DNA from: Chitinophaga varians
GTDB taxonomy: Bacteria; Bacteroidota; Bacteroidia; Chitinophagales; Chitinophagaceae
Assembly (NCBI RefSeq): GCF_014529945.1
Contig: NZ_JACVFB010000009.1
Location: 62,001-126,000, forward strand
Direction: 5' to 3'
Length of the DNA stretch: 64,000 bases
Under the pieces are notes generated by a model, which was not told the origin of the DNA, did not search any database, and saw only the letters and a program-made list of their open reading frames with translations. Both the position numbers and the translations under genes were made by a program. Below, piece after piece: positions 26,583 to 34,889 of the stretch (the first letter of the stretch is position 1; each line of letters starts with the position of its first letter).

Positions 26583-27878
26583 ATGTATACGAGTTATATC
26601 GGCAGAAAGTTCCTCACGTATTATAACCTGCGTAAAAAGAAACGTTTTACAGCAGAAGAATTTTTCCTGCATGCGTTTTTCGATACTTTTTTTAAAGACG
26701 AAGGACACCTCATGCATGTGGCGAACTCCCCGTTTCACTATGCACCGGAAAAAGGTGCGGCTGCTTCACATGGAAGCCAGTCACAAGCCCAGCTGGCAAC
26801 GCTCAGAGAAAGGATTCAGGGCAACCGGGTGTATATGGGCACCTATGTGGGCGGTCCTGCTGAAGATACGGATGCCACCACCTCAGGACAACTGACGGGC
26901 ATGCGTCATAACATCGATCGGGAAGATATGTATGCATCATGGATCGGCGCAGCATTAGGCATCGGCGTGAAAGGTGGTTATGTGTTGCTCATTGATCAGG
27001 AAGAAGTGCTCTGGTTGTTGTATGAAGGTTGGGAACATTACCGGACCTACCTGGAACAAAGAGAGGGGCTAAAAGATAAACAGATAGAAACCTGGAATGG
27101 AAACTGGCTTTGTTATGGAAGGGAATTCCTTGAAACAGGCCGTCGACTCCCATTTGAACCGGAAAAGGTGATGGGGAAATGGAGTATCCCGACGCAACCC
27201 TGGGCGCAAATAACCTTTGAGCTGGCAAAGCGGTTTCGCCATCTGGCGTCTCTGATGATGTATGCCTACAATCTTTCTCAAACCAATACCACACTTGGTT
27301 TTATATGCCTGGTGCCTTCGGAGATAAATAAGCTGTTTGAGTGGCGGGAGAAAATTTTCCTGGGTGAAAACACCCTGCTAAAAGTGCCCCAGATAGAAAA
27401 GCTGGAAACATATTACGACTTCAGAGCTGCCTGTAAGCTGGGAGTTATTGGCCTGAAAGCGCTGGAACCAAAGACCCTCCGCATGTATATGCCGAAACCC
27501 TTCGGTGGTGGAAAGGAATTCGTTTACACAAAAGACACTGCATTTTATTTTTATACATTCAAAATTTGGTTGATTGCTATGTTAAACAAACGGGAATTAT
27601 TGACGCTGGCCGATGAAGTAGCCGCAGCACTGATAGAGTTTGGCAGAAGTGATAAAAAAGGAAGGACCATTAAAGTCCAGCTGAGCAAAGAAATCCGGGA
27701 GTCCAGGGGCCTGACACAGTTTGTCGATAAGCTGACAGAGATGCTGGACGATGTGCCCGCAGTACGAGATACCCTTCAGCATGTGGTAAAGGAAGCGATC
27801 ATTATGCCATCCGACCATTTCCCGTTGTTCCTTAGCCTCATCCGTTTTCAGTTTTCTTACCGCTCCTCCGAAAATTAA
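26583..27878 (+). CDS. cas8: Probable Cas8 large subunit
   Basis: 431 residues, assigned mainly by position between cas3 and cas7 in a type I operon that otherwise lacks a large subunit. No motif is conserved across Cas8 proteins, so the subtype is uncertain. The N-terminal part (YTSYIGRKFLTYYNLRKKKR) is basic; the middle is helical. It is shorter than many Cas8b proteins. Start 4 bases after the cas3 stop. Confidence 0.7.
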   Translation: MYTSYIGRKFLTYYNLRKKKRFTAEEFFLHAFFDTFFKDEGHLMHVANSPFHYAPEKGAAASHGSQSQAQLATLRERIQGNRVYMGTYVGGPAEDTDATTSGQLTGMRHNIDREDMYASWIGAALGIGVKGGYVLLIDQEEVLWLLYEGWEHYRTYLEQREGLKDKQIETWNGNWLCYGREFLETGRRLPFEPEKVMGKWSIPTQPWAQITFELAKRFRHLASLMMYAYNLSQTNTTLGFICLVPSEINKLFEWREKIFLGENTLLKVPQIEKLETYYDFRAACKLGVIGLKALEPKTLRMYMPKPFGGGKEFVYTKDTAFYFYTFKIWLIAMLNKRELLTLADEVAAALIEFGRSDKKGRTIKVQLSKEIRESRGLTQFVDKLTEMLDDVPAVRDTLQHVVKEAIIMPSDHFPLFLSLIRFQFSYRSSEN

Positions 27879-27884
27879 AATACT

Positions 27885-28943
27885 ATGCATACACCATTTA
27901 TCTATCTCAGAGGGCTCAGACATGTGTCCCACACCGTTTTTGCCGTCAATGACGGGCAGAAGTTCTACTATGATCCTCAAACCGGTAAGCGCATGGCTTA
28001 TTCCAGCGGACAACAGATCAAACGCGCCGTCCTGGAAGGGCTCAATATGCCTTTTGCTGCCATTACTTTTAACTGGGAGATTGACAAAAAAGAGAATAAG
28101 GCGAACCAGAAAGAACCACATTCTCCCTGCGATCCCACCTTTGCAGATCAGCTGCTGGGAGGTTACATGAAGGCAGGCGCCAATATCATGGCGGTGAAAC
28201 GCAGAAGCCCGCTGTCTATCTCACCGATGCGGCCATTGCATCCGTTACTGGGAGGTATCGCCAATCCTACCGAGAACATCTCCTTTGACCGTACCGCTCA
28301 TACCGGCAATCACAAAGTGAAGGTACACTGGACATCCGGTAAGGAGCGAGGCCCGGAACTGAGTGAGGAAGAACTGAAAGAATGGCTGACTTCCAATACA
28401 CGGACACTGCCCAACAGGGCTTTCATACAGGACCAAACCCGTGCATCCGGACTTTTCGTATATGATATGGCGATAGACCTCCGTACACTGTTTTGTGTTT
28501 CTACGAATAAGTTTGAACCGGAGCTGTATCCCGAAATGGAAGCCAAGCTTCGCGAAGAAGGCTGGAAAGAAGGGAAGAATATCTTCGGTAACTGTCTCAT
28601 TTGTCCGAAAGACAGACGAAAAGAGATTATCCCCGCATTAGCGAAAGCCCTCATCAATTGGCGGATCACCACCAATCAGTCACGCACTTTTGATCCGATG
28701 GGTATCATCGCTATCGCCATCAGTGACAACGCTAATCAGATTACTTACGCCATCCGCGGCGATCTTCGTGTAGACACCGAAAGGCCGCAGGCTATGCCGG
28801 TCATTGATTTAAGTGCCAAAGCTGATTTTTTTGTGACGCCTACCGCGAAGAGTTATGTGCCCGGTGCAGTAGGAAGTGCGGATGCGTTGGAGAAAGCAGA
28901 AGAGCAGCTGATGAAGATGATGTCTGCCTATAAGTATGATTGA
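27885..28943 (+). CDS. cas7: Cas7 backbone subunit
   Basis: 352 residues of a DevR/Cst2-type RAMP protein. Typical blocks are LRGLRHVSHTVFAVNDGQKFYYDP at the start, the central YSSGQQIKRAVLEGL (a family marker), and the palm strand LFVYDMAIDLRTLFCV. Cas7 forms the crRNA-coating filament of Cascade. It is the last gene of the operon; a hairpin terminator and the array follow. Confidence 0.87.
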   Translation: MHTPFIYLRGLRHVSHTVFAVNDGQKFYYDPQTGKRMAYSSGQQIKRAVLEGLNMPFAAITFNWEIDKKENKANQKEPHSPCDPTFADQLLGGYMKAGANIMAVKRRSPLSISPMRPLHPLLGGIANPTENISFDRTAHTGNHKVKVHWTSGKERGPELSEEELKEWLTSNTRTLPNRAFIQDQTRASGLFVYDMAIDLRTLFCVSTNKFEPELYPEMEAKLREEGWKEGKNIFGNCLICPKDRRKEIIPALAKALINWRITTNQSRTFDPMGIIAIAISDNANQITYAIRGDLRVDTERPQAMPVIDLSAKADFFVTPTAKSYVPGAVGSADALEKAEEQLMKMMSAYKYD

Positions 28944-28957
28944 GTGTTCATTTTAAT

Positions 28958-29009
28958 AAATCGTCGATCTGCGGGGCAAATCCTGCCATCGGAGGTCGGC
29001 GATTTTTTT
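28958..29009 (+). terminator. Hairpin terminator after cas7
   Basis: AAATCGTCGATC (28958-28969) pairs with GGTCGGCGATTT (28994-29005), with two G-T pairs, and is followed by T residues. It lies between cas7 and the first repeat, so the array probably needs its own promoter downstream. Confidence 0.7.
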
Positions 29010-29047
29010 GTTGGCGTAAACGGGTTATTGTATTTAGGGGAACCATG

Positions 29048-29449
29048 GTTTTAATTGTCCTGTATGGAATGGAAACTAATTATCGTCTTTACCAGACGCC
29101 TGGGCCTCATCAACGTTTTAATTGTCCTGTATGGAATGGAAAGCTATTGTTTTTAGTTGCCTGCTAAGCCTAATGATCTGATATTAATTGTTCTGACAGG
29201 AATTGAAATACGTGATCCCGCCCCTTATGATTGAGTGCAATTCGGATTTTAATAACACTATGCCGGGATGATGCTTTGAGGCGACCAATGCTCATAGTGC
29301 CGGGAAGGAATTGCAATGCGACATTTATGTCCTTAATTTGGCATGTTACCGTAGGCTTTAGTTGAACTGATCGGAATTGAAATACAAAAAAATCACCTGT
29401 ATTTTGAATCCAGTCGTTTTTTTTCAATTGCACTGTTCCGGAATCTTGT
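29048..29449 (+). CRISPR. Eroded CRISPR array, two good repeats plus about five decayed ones
   Basis: Repeats of 29 bases start at 29048 and 29115 (28 of 29 bases identical; they begin GTTTTAATTGTCCTG and end GGAATGGAAA). Decayed copies start at 29181, 29246, 29289, 29355 and 29421. Start-to-start distances are 67, 66, 65, 43, 66 and 66, giving spacers of about 37-38 bases. The copies at 29181 and 29355 still match well (about 21 of 29); those at 29246, 29289 and 29421 match about 14. Orientation is that of the cas operon. The last unit abuts the stop of the AidB gene. Confidence 0.8.
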
Positions 29450-31098
29450 CACTCTCCGTCATAGACGGAAGTCACCACCTGCTCCCAGCCATTCATCTCT
29501 TCCAGTGCGCCCCATGTCAATTGCCTGTCCTGCCGCAACCGTGCCTGGCAGAACATCTCCGCCGTCGCAGGTGCAGCCGTTTGTATCAACTCGATCGCCT
29601 GTATGGCCAGCGCCATTTTCTCTACAATGACTCTCGCCTTGCGTTCATAATCCGATGCTTGGGAAAGCAATTGTTGTAGCCCTTCGAGATGCCGTGTAAG
29701 CAGCGGATGCAGCTTTGTTCCCTGTTGAAAGTAATGCATCAGCGCCTCCATGCTTTGTGGTTCTTTATGCATGGCACGCAGCACGTCCAGCGCCTGAATA
29801 TTTCCGGAGCCTTCCCAGATGGCATTGACCGGCACATCGCGGTAGAGGCGGGGCAGGATGGAGGTCTCTACGTAACCGTTGCCGCCGAGGCATTCCACGA
29901 TCTCGCCCATGGCGAGCACCGCACGTTTGGTATTCCAGAACTTGCCCACCGCGGTAGCGATGCGGGTGAAGTGCCACGCTGCCTCGTCGGTTTTAGCGTC
30001 ATCGAATCCTTTGGCAAGGCGCATCGCGAAGGTGGTGGCAGCGGCTGATTCGAGTGCCAGGTCGGTGAGCACATTCTGCATCAGCGGGTGACTGAGCAGC
30101 GATTGGCCGAAGGTTTGCCGGTGTTTGCAATGATGGATCGCTTCGGCCAGCGCGCGCTGCAGCGTGGCGGCGGAACCAACGGCGCAGTCCAGCCGGGTGT
30201 GGCGCACCATCTCCATGATATTGGCGATACCGCGGCCTTCGTCGCCGATAATCCGGGCCCAGGCGCTGTGGAACTCCACTTCGCCGGAGGCATTGGAACG
30301 ATTGCCGAGTTTGTCTTTCAATCGTTGGAACCGTAGCTGGTTTTTGGTGCCATCGGGTAGGAAGCGCGGCACCAGGAAACAGCTGAGGCCTTTCGGCGCC
30401 TGTGCCAGCACGAGGAAAGCATCGCTCATGGGAGCGCTGCAGAACCATTTACGGCCGGTGATATGATAAATGCCGTTGCCTATGGGCTGCGCCAGGGTGA
30501 TGTTGGCGCGGACGTCGCTGCCGCCTTGCGGCTCCGTCATGGCCATGCCAAAGGTGACGCCATTTTTTTCGGTGTAGGGAATATGGCGCTCGTCGTACCG
30601 GTTGGAAAGCACCAGCGGTAGCCACTCCTGGGCGATATCAGGTGCTATCTGCAGCGAAGGAACAACGGCAAATGTCATGGTCAGCGGGCAGCTGCTGCCT
30701 TCGTCTATCTGTTGCTTCAGGTAGGACAGCACGCTGTGCGCGAGATAACCACCTCTTTCTTTGGTCGTCCATGCAATGGAATGTACCTGATGCCGGATAG
30801 CGGCCGTCATCATCTGGTGATAGGCCGGGTGATAGGTCACGGTATCAAGCCGATTACCGAAACGGTCATGGGTATGCAGTACAGGTAGATAAGTATTGGC
30901 GAGCGTACCGGCTTCCTGGAATTCGTGGCTGCCCATCAGCTGCCCCAGCTCGGTGGCCAGCGGCGCTGCCCAGCCGCCGCCATAGGCCCGCAGCGTGGTT
31001 TGCAGCACAGGATGAGTGGTGAAAGTGTTATAGTTCTCCAGCACGGGCACCTGATTGCCAACATGCTCAAAATCGAAACCGGGACCAGACATAAACAA
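29449..31098 (-). CDS. AidB-like acyl-CoA dehydrogenase family protein
   Basis: 549 residues. The long N-terminal domain (about 150 residues before the dehydrogenase core) and the block GNGYVETSILPRLYRDVPVNAIWEGSGNIQALDVLRAM are AidB signatures. The flavin-binding stretch GMAMTEPQGGSDV is intact. AidB of E. coli belongs to the adaptive response to alkylation and binds DNA. A second Met at codon 3 is an equal start candidate. It ends directly at the CRISPR relic. Confidence 0.88.
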   Translation of the reverse strand: MFMSGPGFDFEHVGNQVPVLENYNTFTTHPVLQTTLRAYGGGWAAPLATELGQLMGSHEFQEAGTLANTYLPVLHTHDRFGNRLDTVTYHPAYHQMMTAAIRHQVHSIAWTTKERGGYLAHSVLSYLKQQIDEGSSCPLTMTFAVVPSLQIAPDIAQEWLPLVLSNRYDERHIPYTEKNGVTFGMAMTEPQGGSDVRANITLAQPIGNGIYHITGRKWFCSAPMSDAFLVLAQAPKGLSCFLVPRFLPDGTKNQLRFQRLKDKLGNRSNASGEVEFHSAWARIIGDEGRGIANIMEMVRHTRLDCAVGSAATLQRALAEAIHHCKHRQTFGQSLLSHPLMQNVLTDLALESAAATTFAMRLAKGFDDAKTDEAAWHFTRIATAVGKFWNTKRAVLAMGEIVECLGGNGYVETSILPRLYRDVPVNAIWEGSGNIQALDVLRAMHKEPQSMEALMHYFQQGTKLHPLLTRHLEGLQQLLSQASDYERKARVIVEKMALAIQAIELIQTAAPATAEMFCQARLRQDRQLTWGALEEMNGWEQVVTSVYDGE

Positions 31099-31281
31099 CG
31101 GATTTGGTGTACTTTAAATTTAAGCTATTTACCTTTAAAATGTGGTTTGGGCATGTATGCTTATAATATGTGTGATCAGCCGTTGACAGACTATAAACGC
31201 TATACGGTATACGGACAAGGTAGTGCTGGAGTATGGGGCGGGGCGGCGGGGCCGCAGTGTTTCCCGGATGCGGGGGATTAA

Positions 31282-31320
31282 GAAAAGCAGCCGCTCCTGT
31301 AAATAGAAACGGCTGCTGAA
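31282..31320 (-). terminator. Terminator after the TlpA gene
   Basis: AGCAGCCG (31286-31293) and CGGCTGCT (31310-31317) pair perfectly; read on the minus strand the stem ends in TTTTC. It closes the SusC-SusD-TlpA unit. Confidence 0.75.
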
Positions 31321-31324
31321 AATA

Positions 31325-32446
31325 TTACTGTAACAAAGAAGCGAGCTTCTTCTCTAAGGCTTCTCCACGGAGATTTTTACCAACGATTTTACCATCGGGG
31401 CCAATCAGGAAGTTAGCCGGAATGCCTTGCACACCGTACATTTTGGCGGCTTCGTTTTTCCATCCCTTCAGGTCAGATACCTGTGTCCATTGCAGTTTGT
31501 CGTCATGGATGGCCTGCATCCAGAATGACTTGCCATTTTCATTGTCCAGGGATACGCCGAGGATGGTGAAGTTTTTGTCCTTGAACTTATGGAAGGCTGC
31601 TACCACGTTAGGATTCTCCTGACGGCAGGGACCACACCAGCTGGCCCAAAAGTCCACCAGTACATATTTACCGCGGAAATCTTTCAGTGCTATGGGATTG
31701 CCCAGGGTATCGTTTTGGGTGAACTCCGGTGCTACTACGCCGATGGCGGTTCTGCGCTGGCTTTCTAACTGACCGGCAAAATGTTCGCCGGCTTTGCTTT
31801 TACGCACGGTAGGCGACAACAGCTTAAATACCGGTTCCACTACTACGGGGTCCGGATCATAGCCCGCCCATTCGGTCAGGGCATCGAGGCTGACAGCCGT
31901 ATTAGGATGCGCTTTGATAAAGGTGGTCACCACTTTCTGTTGCGCAGCGGCAATTGCTTTGTTATCGGCCTGATACTGCTGTTTGAAAGCTTCCTGCTCC
32001 CGTTCTGCTACCGGCGTGGCGTAGTATTTCTGGCTGAGTGCATCGGAGCGTTTGTTAACGTCGCGGGATGCAGCTTTGTATTGCTGATGCACGGTATTGG
32101 CTGCGCCGCCTTTCACAGTGGCATTGGCGATGGAGTCTGCGCTCTCTACGCGGATGTTGCCCTGTTCCAGATAGAACACGAGGCGGTTGGCGGTGAAGGA
32201 AGAGGAGAGGGTATTACCGGTGAAAAGGAAGGCTCTCGCGGGGACATCTGTTTTACCGGTAAAGGTAAAGCTGCCATTGTTGATGGCCACGGAGTCAATA
32301 ACCCTGCCTTTGCTGTTGCTGCTGTACAGGTACGCTTTCTCAAATTTGTTCTCTTTGCCGATGCTGCCGTTGATTGTGTAGGGACCTTCCTGGGCGAATG
32401 CCAGAACGGGCAACAAACAGACAGCTGTCAATGCGAATGTTCTCAT
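31325..32446 (-). CDS. TlpA-like thiol-disulfide oxidoreductase with N-terminal DUF4369-type domain
   Basis: 373 residues with signal peptide ending LAFAQ. The N-terminal half is a beta-rich domain (YTINGSIGKENKFEKAYLY) of the DUF4369 type. The C-terminal thioredoxin domain has the redox pair in WASWCGPCRQE (near residue 267) and the cis-Pro block VQGIPANFLIGPDG. It acts in the periplasm. It is downstream of SusC/SusD and the metallopeptidase-like lipoprotein on the same strand, a combination frequent in Chitinophagaceae uptake loci. Confidence 0.88.
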   Translation of the reverse strand: MRTFALTAVCLLPVLAFAQEGPYTINGSIGKENKFEKAYLYSSNSKGRVIDSVAINNGSFTFTGKTDVPARAFLFTGNTLSSSFTANRLVFYLEQGNIRVESADSIANATVKGGAANTVHQQYKAASRDVNKRSDALSQKYYATPVAEREQEAFKQQYQADNKAIAAAQQKVVTTFIKAHPNTAVSLDALTEWAGYDPDPVVVEPVFKLLSPTVRKSKAGEHFAGQLESQRRTAIGVVAPEFTQNDTLGNPIALKDFRGKYVLVDFWASWCGPCRQENPNVVAAFHKFKDKNFTILGVSLDNENGKSFWMQAIHDDKLQWTQVSDLKGWKNEAAKMYGVQGIPANFLIGPDGKIVGKNLRGEALEKKLASLLQ

Positions 32447-32489
32447 GTAATCGTTGGTTTATGCTGATGTTGATGTATGAAGAAATGAA

Positions 32490-33398
32490 TTAGTTGCCCA
32501 GTTTTTCCCGGTATTTGTTACCAGCAGCCTGAATATCCCAGTCGTAAGTTTTGAAGAAACGGACGATCACTTCATACTTACGGGCACGGGCTGGGCTGTT
32601 GTCCAGGTATCGGGCTTTGATATTTGTATATGACTCAGTAGCGAGTAGTTTCATCCATTCGCCAAAGTCATTTTCAAAAGAGGAGCTGCCAACAGAGGTA
32701 ACAAAACCGCCATTGAGCGCTATAAGGTCCATGGCTCTGTCGCGGGCATCTTGATCTCTGTCTTTTTCATACTGTTTAAATACAATTTCTCTTGCTTCGC
32801 CGTTGTCATATGGTTTGCCTGCAATGGCAAATTCAGTGATGGGGGCATCAAACCTGGCAGCGCACATGTTGCCAAGAAAGCCCCAGACAGAGCGGGCCAG
32901 TGAAGAGTCTTTGTAATAATGATTGACAGGATCGGTGACGGGCAAAGTACCATATGACTGATTCGGCCATGTAATCACCAGGCGGCTTCGTCCCAGTACT
33001 TTAAAATCCTCCAGCCAGAAACTTCCACCATAGGTCTTTACAAAAAAAAGCTCCAGTGGGAAAAATTTCTTGGCAAATTTCTCAGAGACATTAGAGAGAA
33101 GTGCCTGTGTATAATTGGTGATCGCCTCCCGTTGGTCAGTATCTACTTTTGTAGCGCCCCAACGATTGTTGGGGTCTGTTGCTAACACCCCGTTGGTTAC
33201 TTCTTTCCAGTTATTGAAGTCCATTCGTACCCATACGCCATACTTGCCGTACATCTCTTTTATTTCTGTGGGAGCATTAGCGGGGGGAGTAAATTGTTGT
33301 TCAATGCCTGGTTCTGGCGTAAACCCTGGTTGTGGCTCTTTGGAGCATCCCATGCAGCATGCTGCCAGGGCAAGTAGGGTAATGTATATTGGTTTCAT
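32490..33398 (-). CDS. SusD-associated zinc-metallopeptidase-like lipoprotein lacking HExxH
   Basis: 302 residues, lipobox ACCMGC. The overall pattern follows the lipoprotein metallohydrolases that accompany SusC/SusD: KKFFPLELFFVKTY, then GGFVTSVGSSSFENDFGEWMKLL (relatives: GFVSAYA..NEDFVE) and a C-terminal helix with TYDWDI. Where relatives carry HEFAHILHQ, this protein reads WGFLGNMCA, so both zinc His and the Glu are gone. It is therefore likely a non-catalytic binding protein. Assignment rests on my memory of the family. Confidence 0.65.
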   Translation of the reverse strand: MKPIYITLLALAACCMGCSKEPQPGFTPEPGIEQQFTPPANAPTEIKEMYGKYGVWVRMDFNNWKEVTNGVLATDPNNRWGATKVDTDQREAITNYTQALLSNVSEKFAKKFFPLELFFVKTYGGSFWLEDFKVLGRSRLVITWPNQSYGTLPVTDPVNHYYKDSSLARSVWGFLGNMCAARFDAPITEFAIAGKPYDNGEAREIVFKQYEKDRDQDARDRAMDLIALNGGFVTSVGSSSFENDFGEWMKLLATESYTNIKARYLDNSPARARKYEVIVRFFKTYDWDIQAAGNKYREKLGN

Positions 33399-33423
33399 CG
33401 TTTATCTTATTTTATGCTTGAGA

Positions 33424-34875
33424 TCAGGGATTTAATGGGATTGAAGGACTGTTATTAACTTCAGATTGAGGAAGTGGCAAGAGATACCGCTTATCGTTTT
33501 GTTTTAAATCATACACCACTCCGTTTTTATATACGTGGGAGATAGCCGGCTTACCAAGTCTTCTGAGGTCCATCCATCGGAGACCACCCTCGAAGGCCGT
33601 TTCCAGGCGGCGTTCTTCGAGAACACGGTTAAGTAAAGTCTCGTCAGTAAAGTCGGTAGCTTTCAGTGGTACAAATTCTCCTTTTCGTATACGGCGTATC
33701 AACAGTGCATTGAGATCTGTAATGGCGTTATCTTTCTTTTTCAGCCTGGCGTAAGCCTCTGCGCGTATTACATATGATTCGCTCACTTTCAGGCCAATAT
33801 AATAACAGGGATTTTCCTGTTTTGAGTACATATTGTATAACGTGGGACCGTTTGTTTTACCATCTGTAGTGGTAGGATCTGCAAAAGTAGCAAAGATATA
33901 GCGGCGGTAATCGCTCCCTCCTGTAGGGCGGTTGCATAATGCAAATAGCTCTGGTGATGGCCTGAACATATAATTGCTGTGATAATAAATATTCATATTG
34001 GCCTGGCCTCCCGTGAAGAACAACACTTCGTTTTTATTGTCTCCCGCATCAATGACACCTGTATTGCCAAAAAAGGCACGGGTACTACCTTTTTCGTCGA
34101 TGTAAGCCTGCATATTGTTCATATCAGCTAAAGGCTTGTTTACAATCACATCGGTGGCTGCGGCAATGGCCTTTTCATAGTCGCCCATAAAAAGGAAGAC
34201 GCGTGCGCGCAGTGCTTGTACTGCGTTGGCATCAAAGCGAAACCTGTTACGGGTATTTTTGCCTGCCAATAGTTCAGAAGCCTGTCCAAGGTCTGACTGT
34301 ATCTGTGCATATACTTTTTCCAACGGCTCGCGTACGTTGTTTTGTGTATGTTGATGAACATCTTTCGCACTCAACGGCATCGGCACCCCATAGGCCTGTG
34401 TAGTAGCCGCACTATAAGGTTCCGCATAATAGTTCACGAGGTAGAAGTAACACCATGCCCGCAAGGCATAAGCTTCACCTTTTACAGTTTCATATTGTTC
34501 TTTTTCACTGGTCGCCGGTTGCCGGTCATTAAAATTATCCAGCACAGTATTGGCGTAATAGATAGAAGTATAAAGTTGTCCCCAATAAGGATCCGTTTCG
34601 CTGCCATCCGATTGTTTAGAGGATGACCACGTAAACCAGAGGTCCAGGTCTCGCTGTGGGGAGGCAACGATGTTCATGTTAGCGTAGATATTGTCTGTCA
34701 TCAATTCTGACTTCATAAAATAATCTACCCGCGGATAGCCTCCCAGCAAAACAGATTCATAGTCTGATATGGTCACCGGCATCATCCGGTTCACTGGTTT
34801 GATGTCCAGCATTTTATTGCAACTGGTGAAAATCAGTGAAAATAATAGCAGAGGTGTCAGATATCTAAATTTCAT
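33424..34875 (-). CDS. SusD/RagB-like nutrient-binding lipoprotein
   Basis: 483 residues, lipobox FTSC. The family start (NKMLDIKPVNRMMPVTISDYESVLLGGYP), the TPR-like helices with EAYALRAWCYFYLVNYYAEPYS, and the C-terminal block LNRVLEERRLETAFEGGLRWMDLRRLGK are all present. It forms the lid of the SusC channel encoded just upstream (14-base gap). Confidence 0.95.
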   Translation of the reverse strand: MKFRYLTPLLLFSLIFTSCNKMLDIKPVNRMMPVTISDYESVLLGGYPRVDYFMKSELMTDNIYANMNIVASPQRDLDLWFTWSSSKQSDGSETDPYWGQLYTSIYYANTVLDNFNDRQPATSEKEQYETVKGEAYALRAWCYFYLVNYYAEPYSAATTQAYGVPMPLSAKDVHQHTQNNVREPLEKVYAQIQSDLGQASELLAGKNTRNRFRFDANAVQALRARVFLFMGDYEKAIAAATDVIVNKPLADMNNMQAYIDEKGSTRAFFGNTGVIDAGDNKNEVLFFTGGQANMNIYYHSNYMFRPSPELFALCNRPTGGSDYRRYIFATFADPTTTDGKTNGPTLYNMYSKQENPCYYIGLKVSESYVIRAEAYARLKKKDNAITDLNALLIRRIRKGEFVPLKATDFTDETLLNRVLEERRLETAFEGGLRWMDLRRLGKPAISHVYKNGVVYDLKQNDKRYLLPLPQSEVNNSPSIPLNP

Positions 34876-34889
34876 GATAGCATCTGTTT

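Noticed and set aside
23215..28943. Subtype I-C assignment
   Set aside because: I-C has no cas6; here a clear Cas6 glycine-rich loop is present.
29048..29449. The repeats as part of an insertion sequence or tandem repeat
   Set aside because: Spacers are unrelated to each other, distances fit CRISPR units, and cas genes adjoin.
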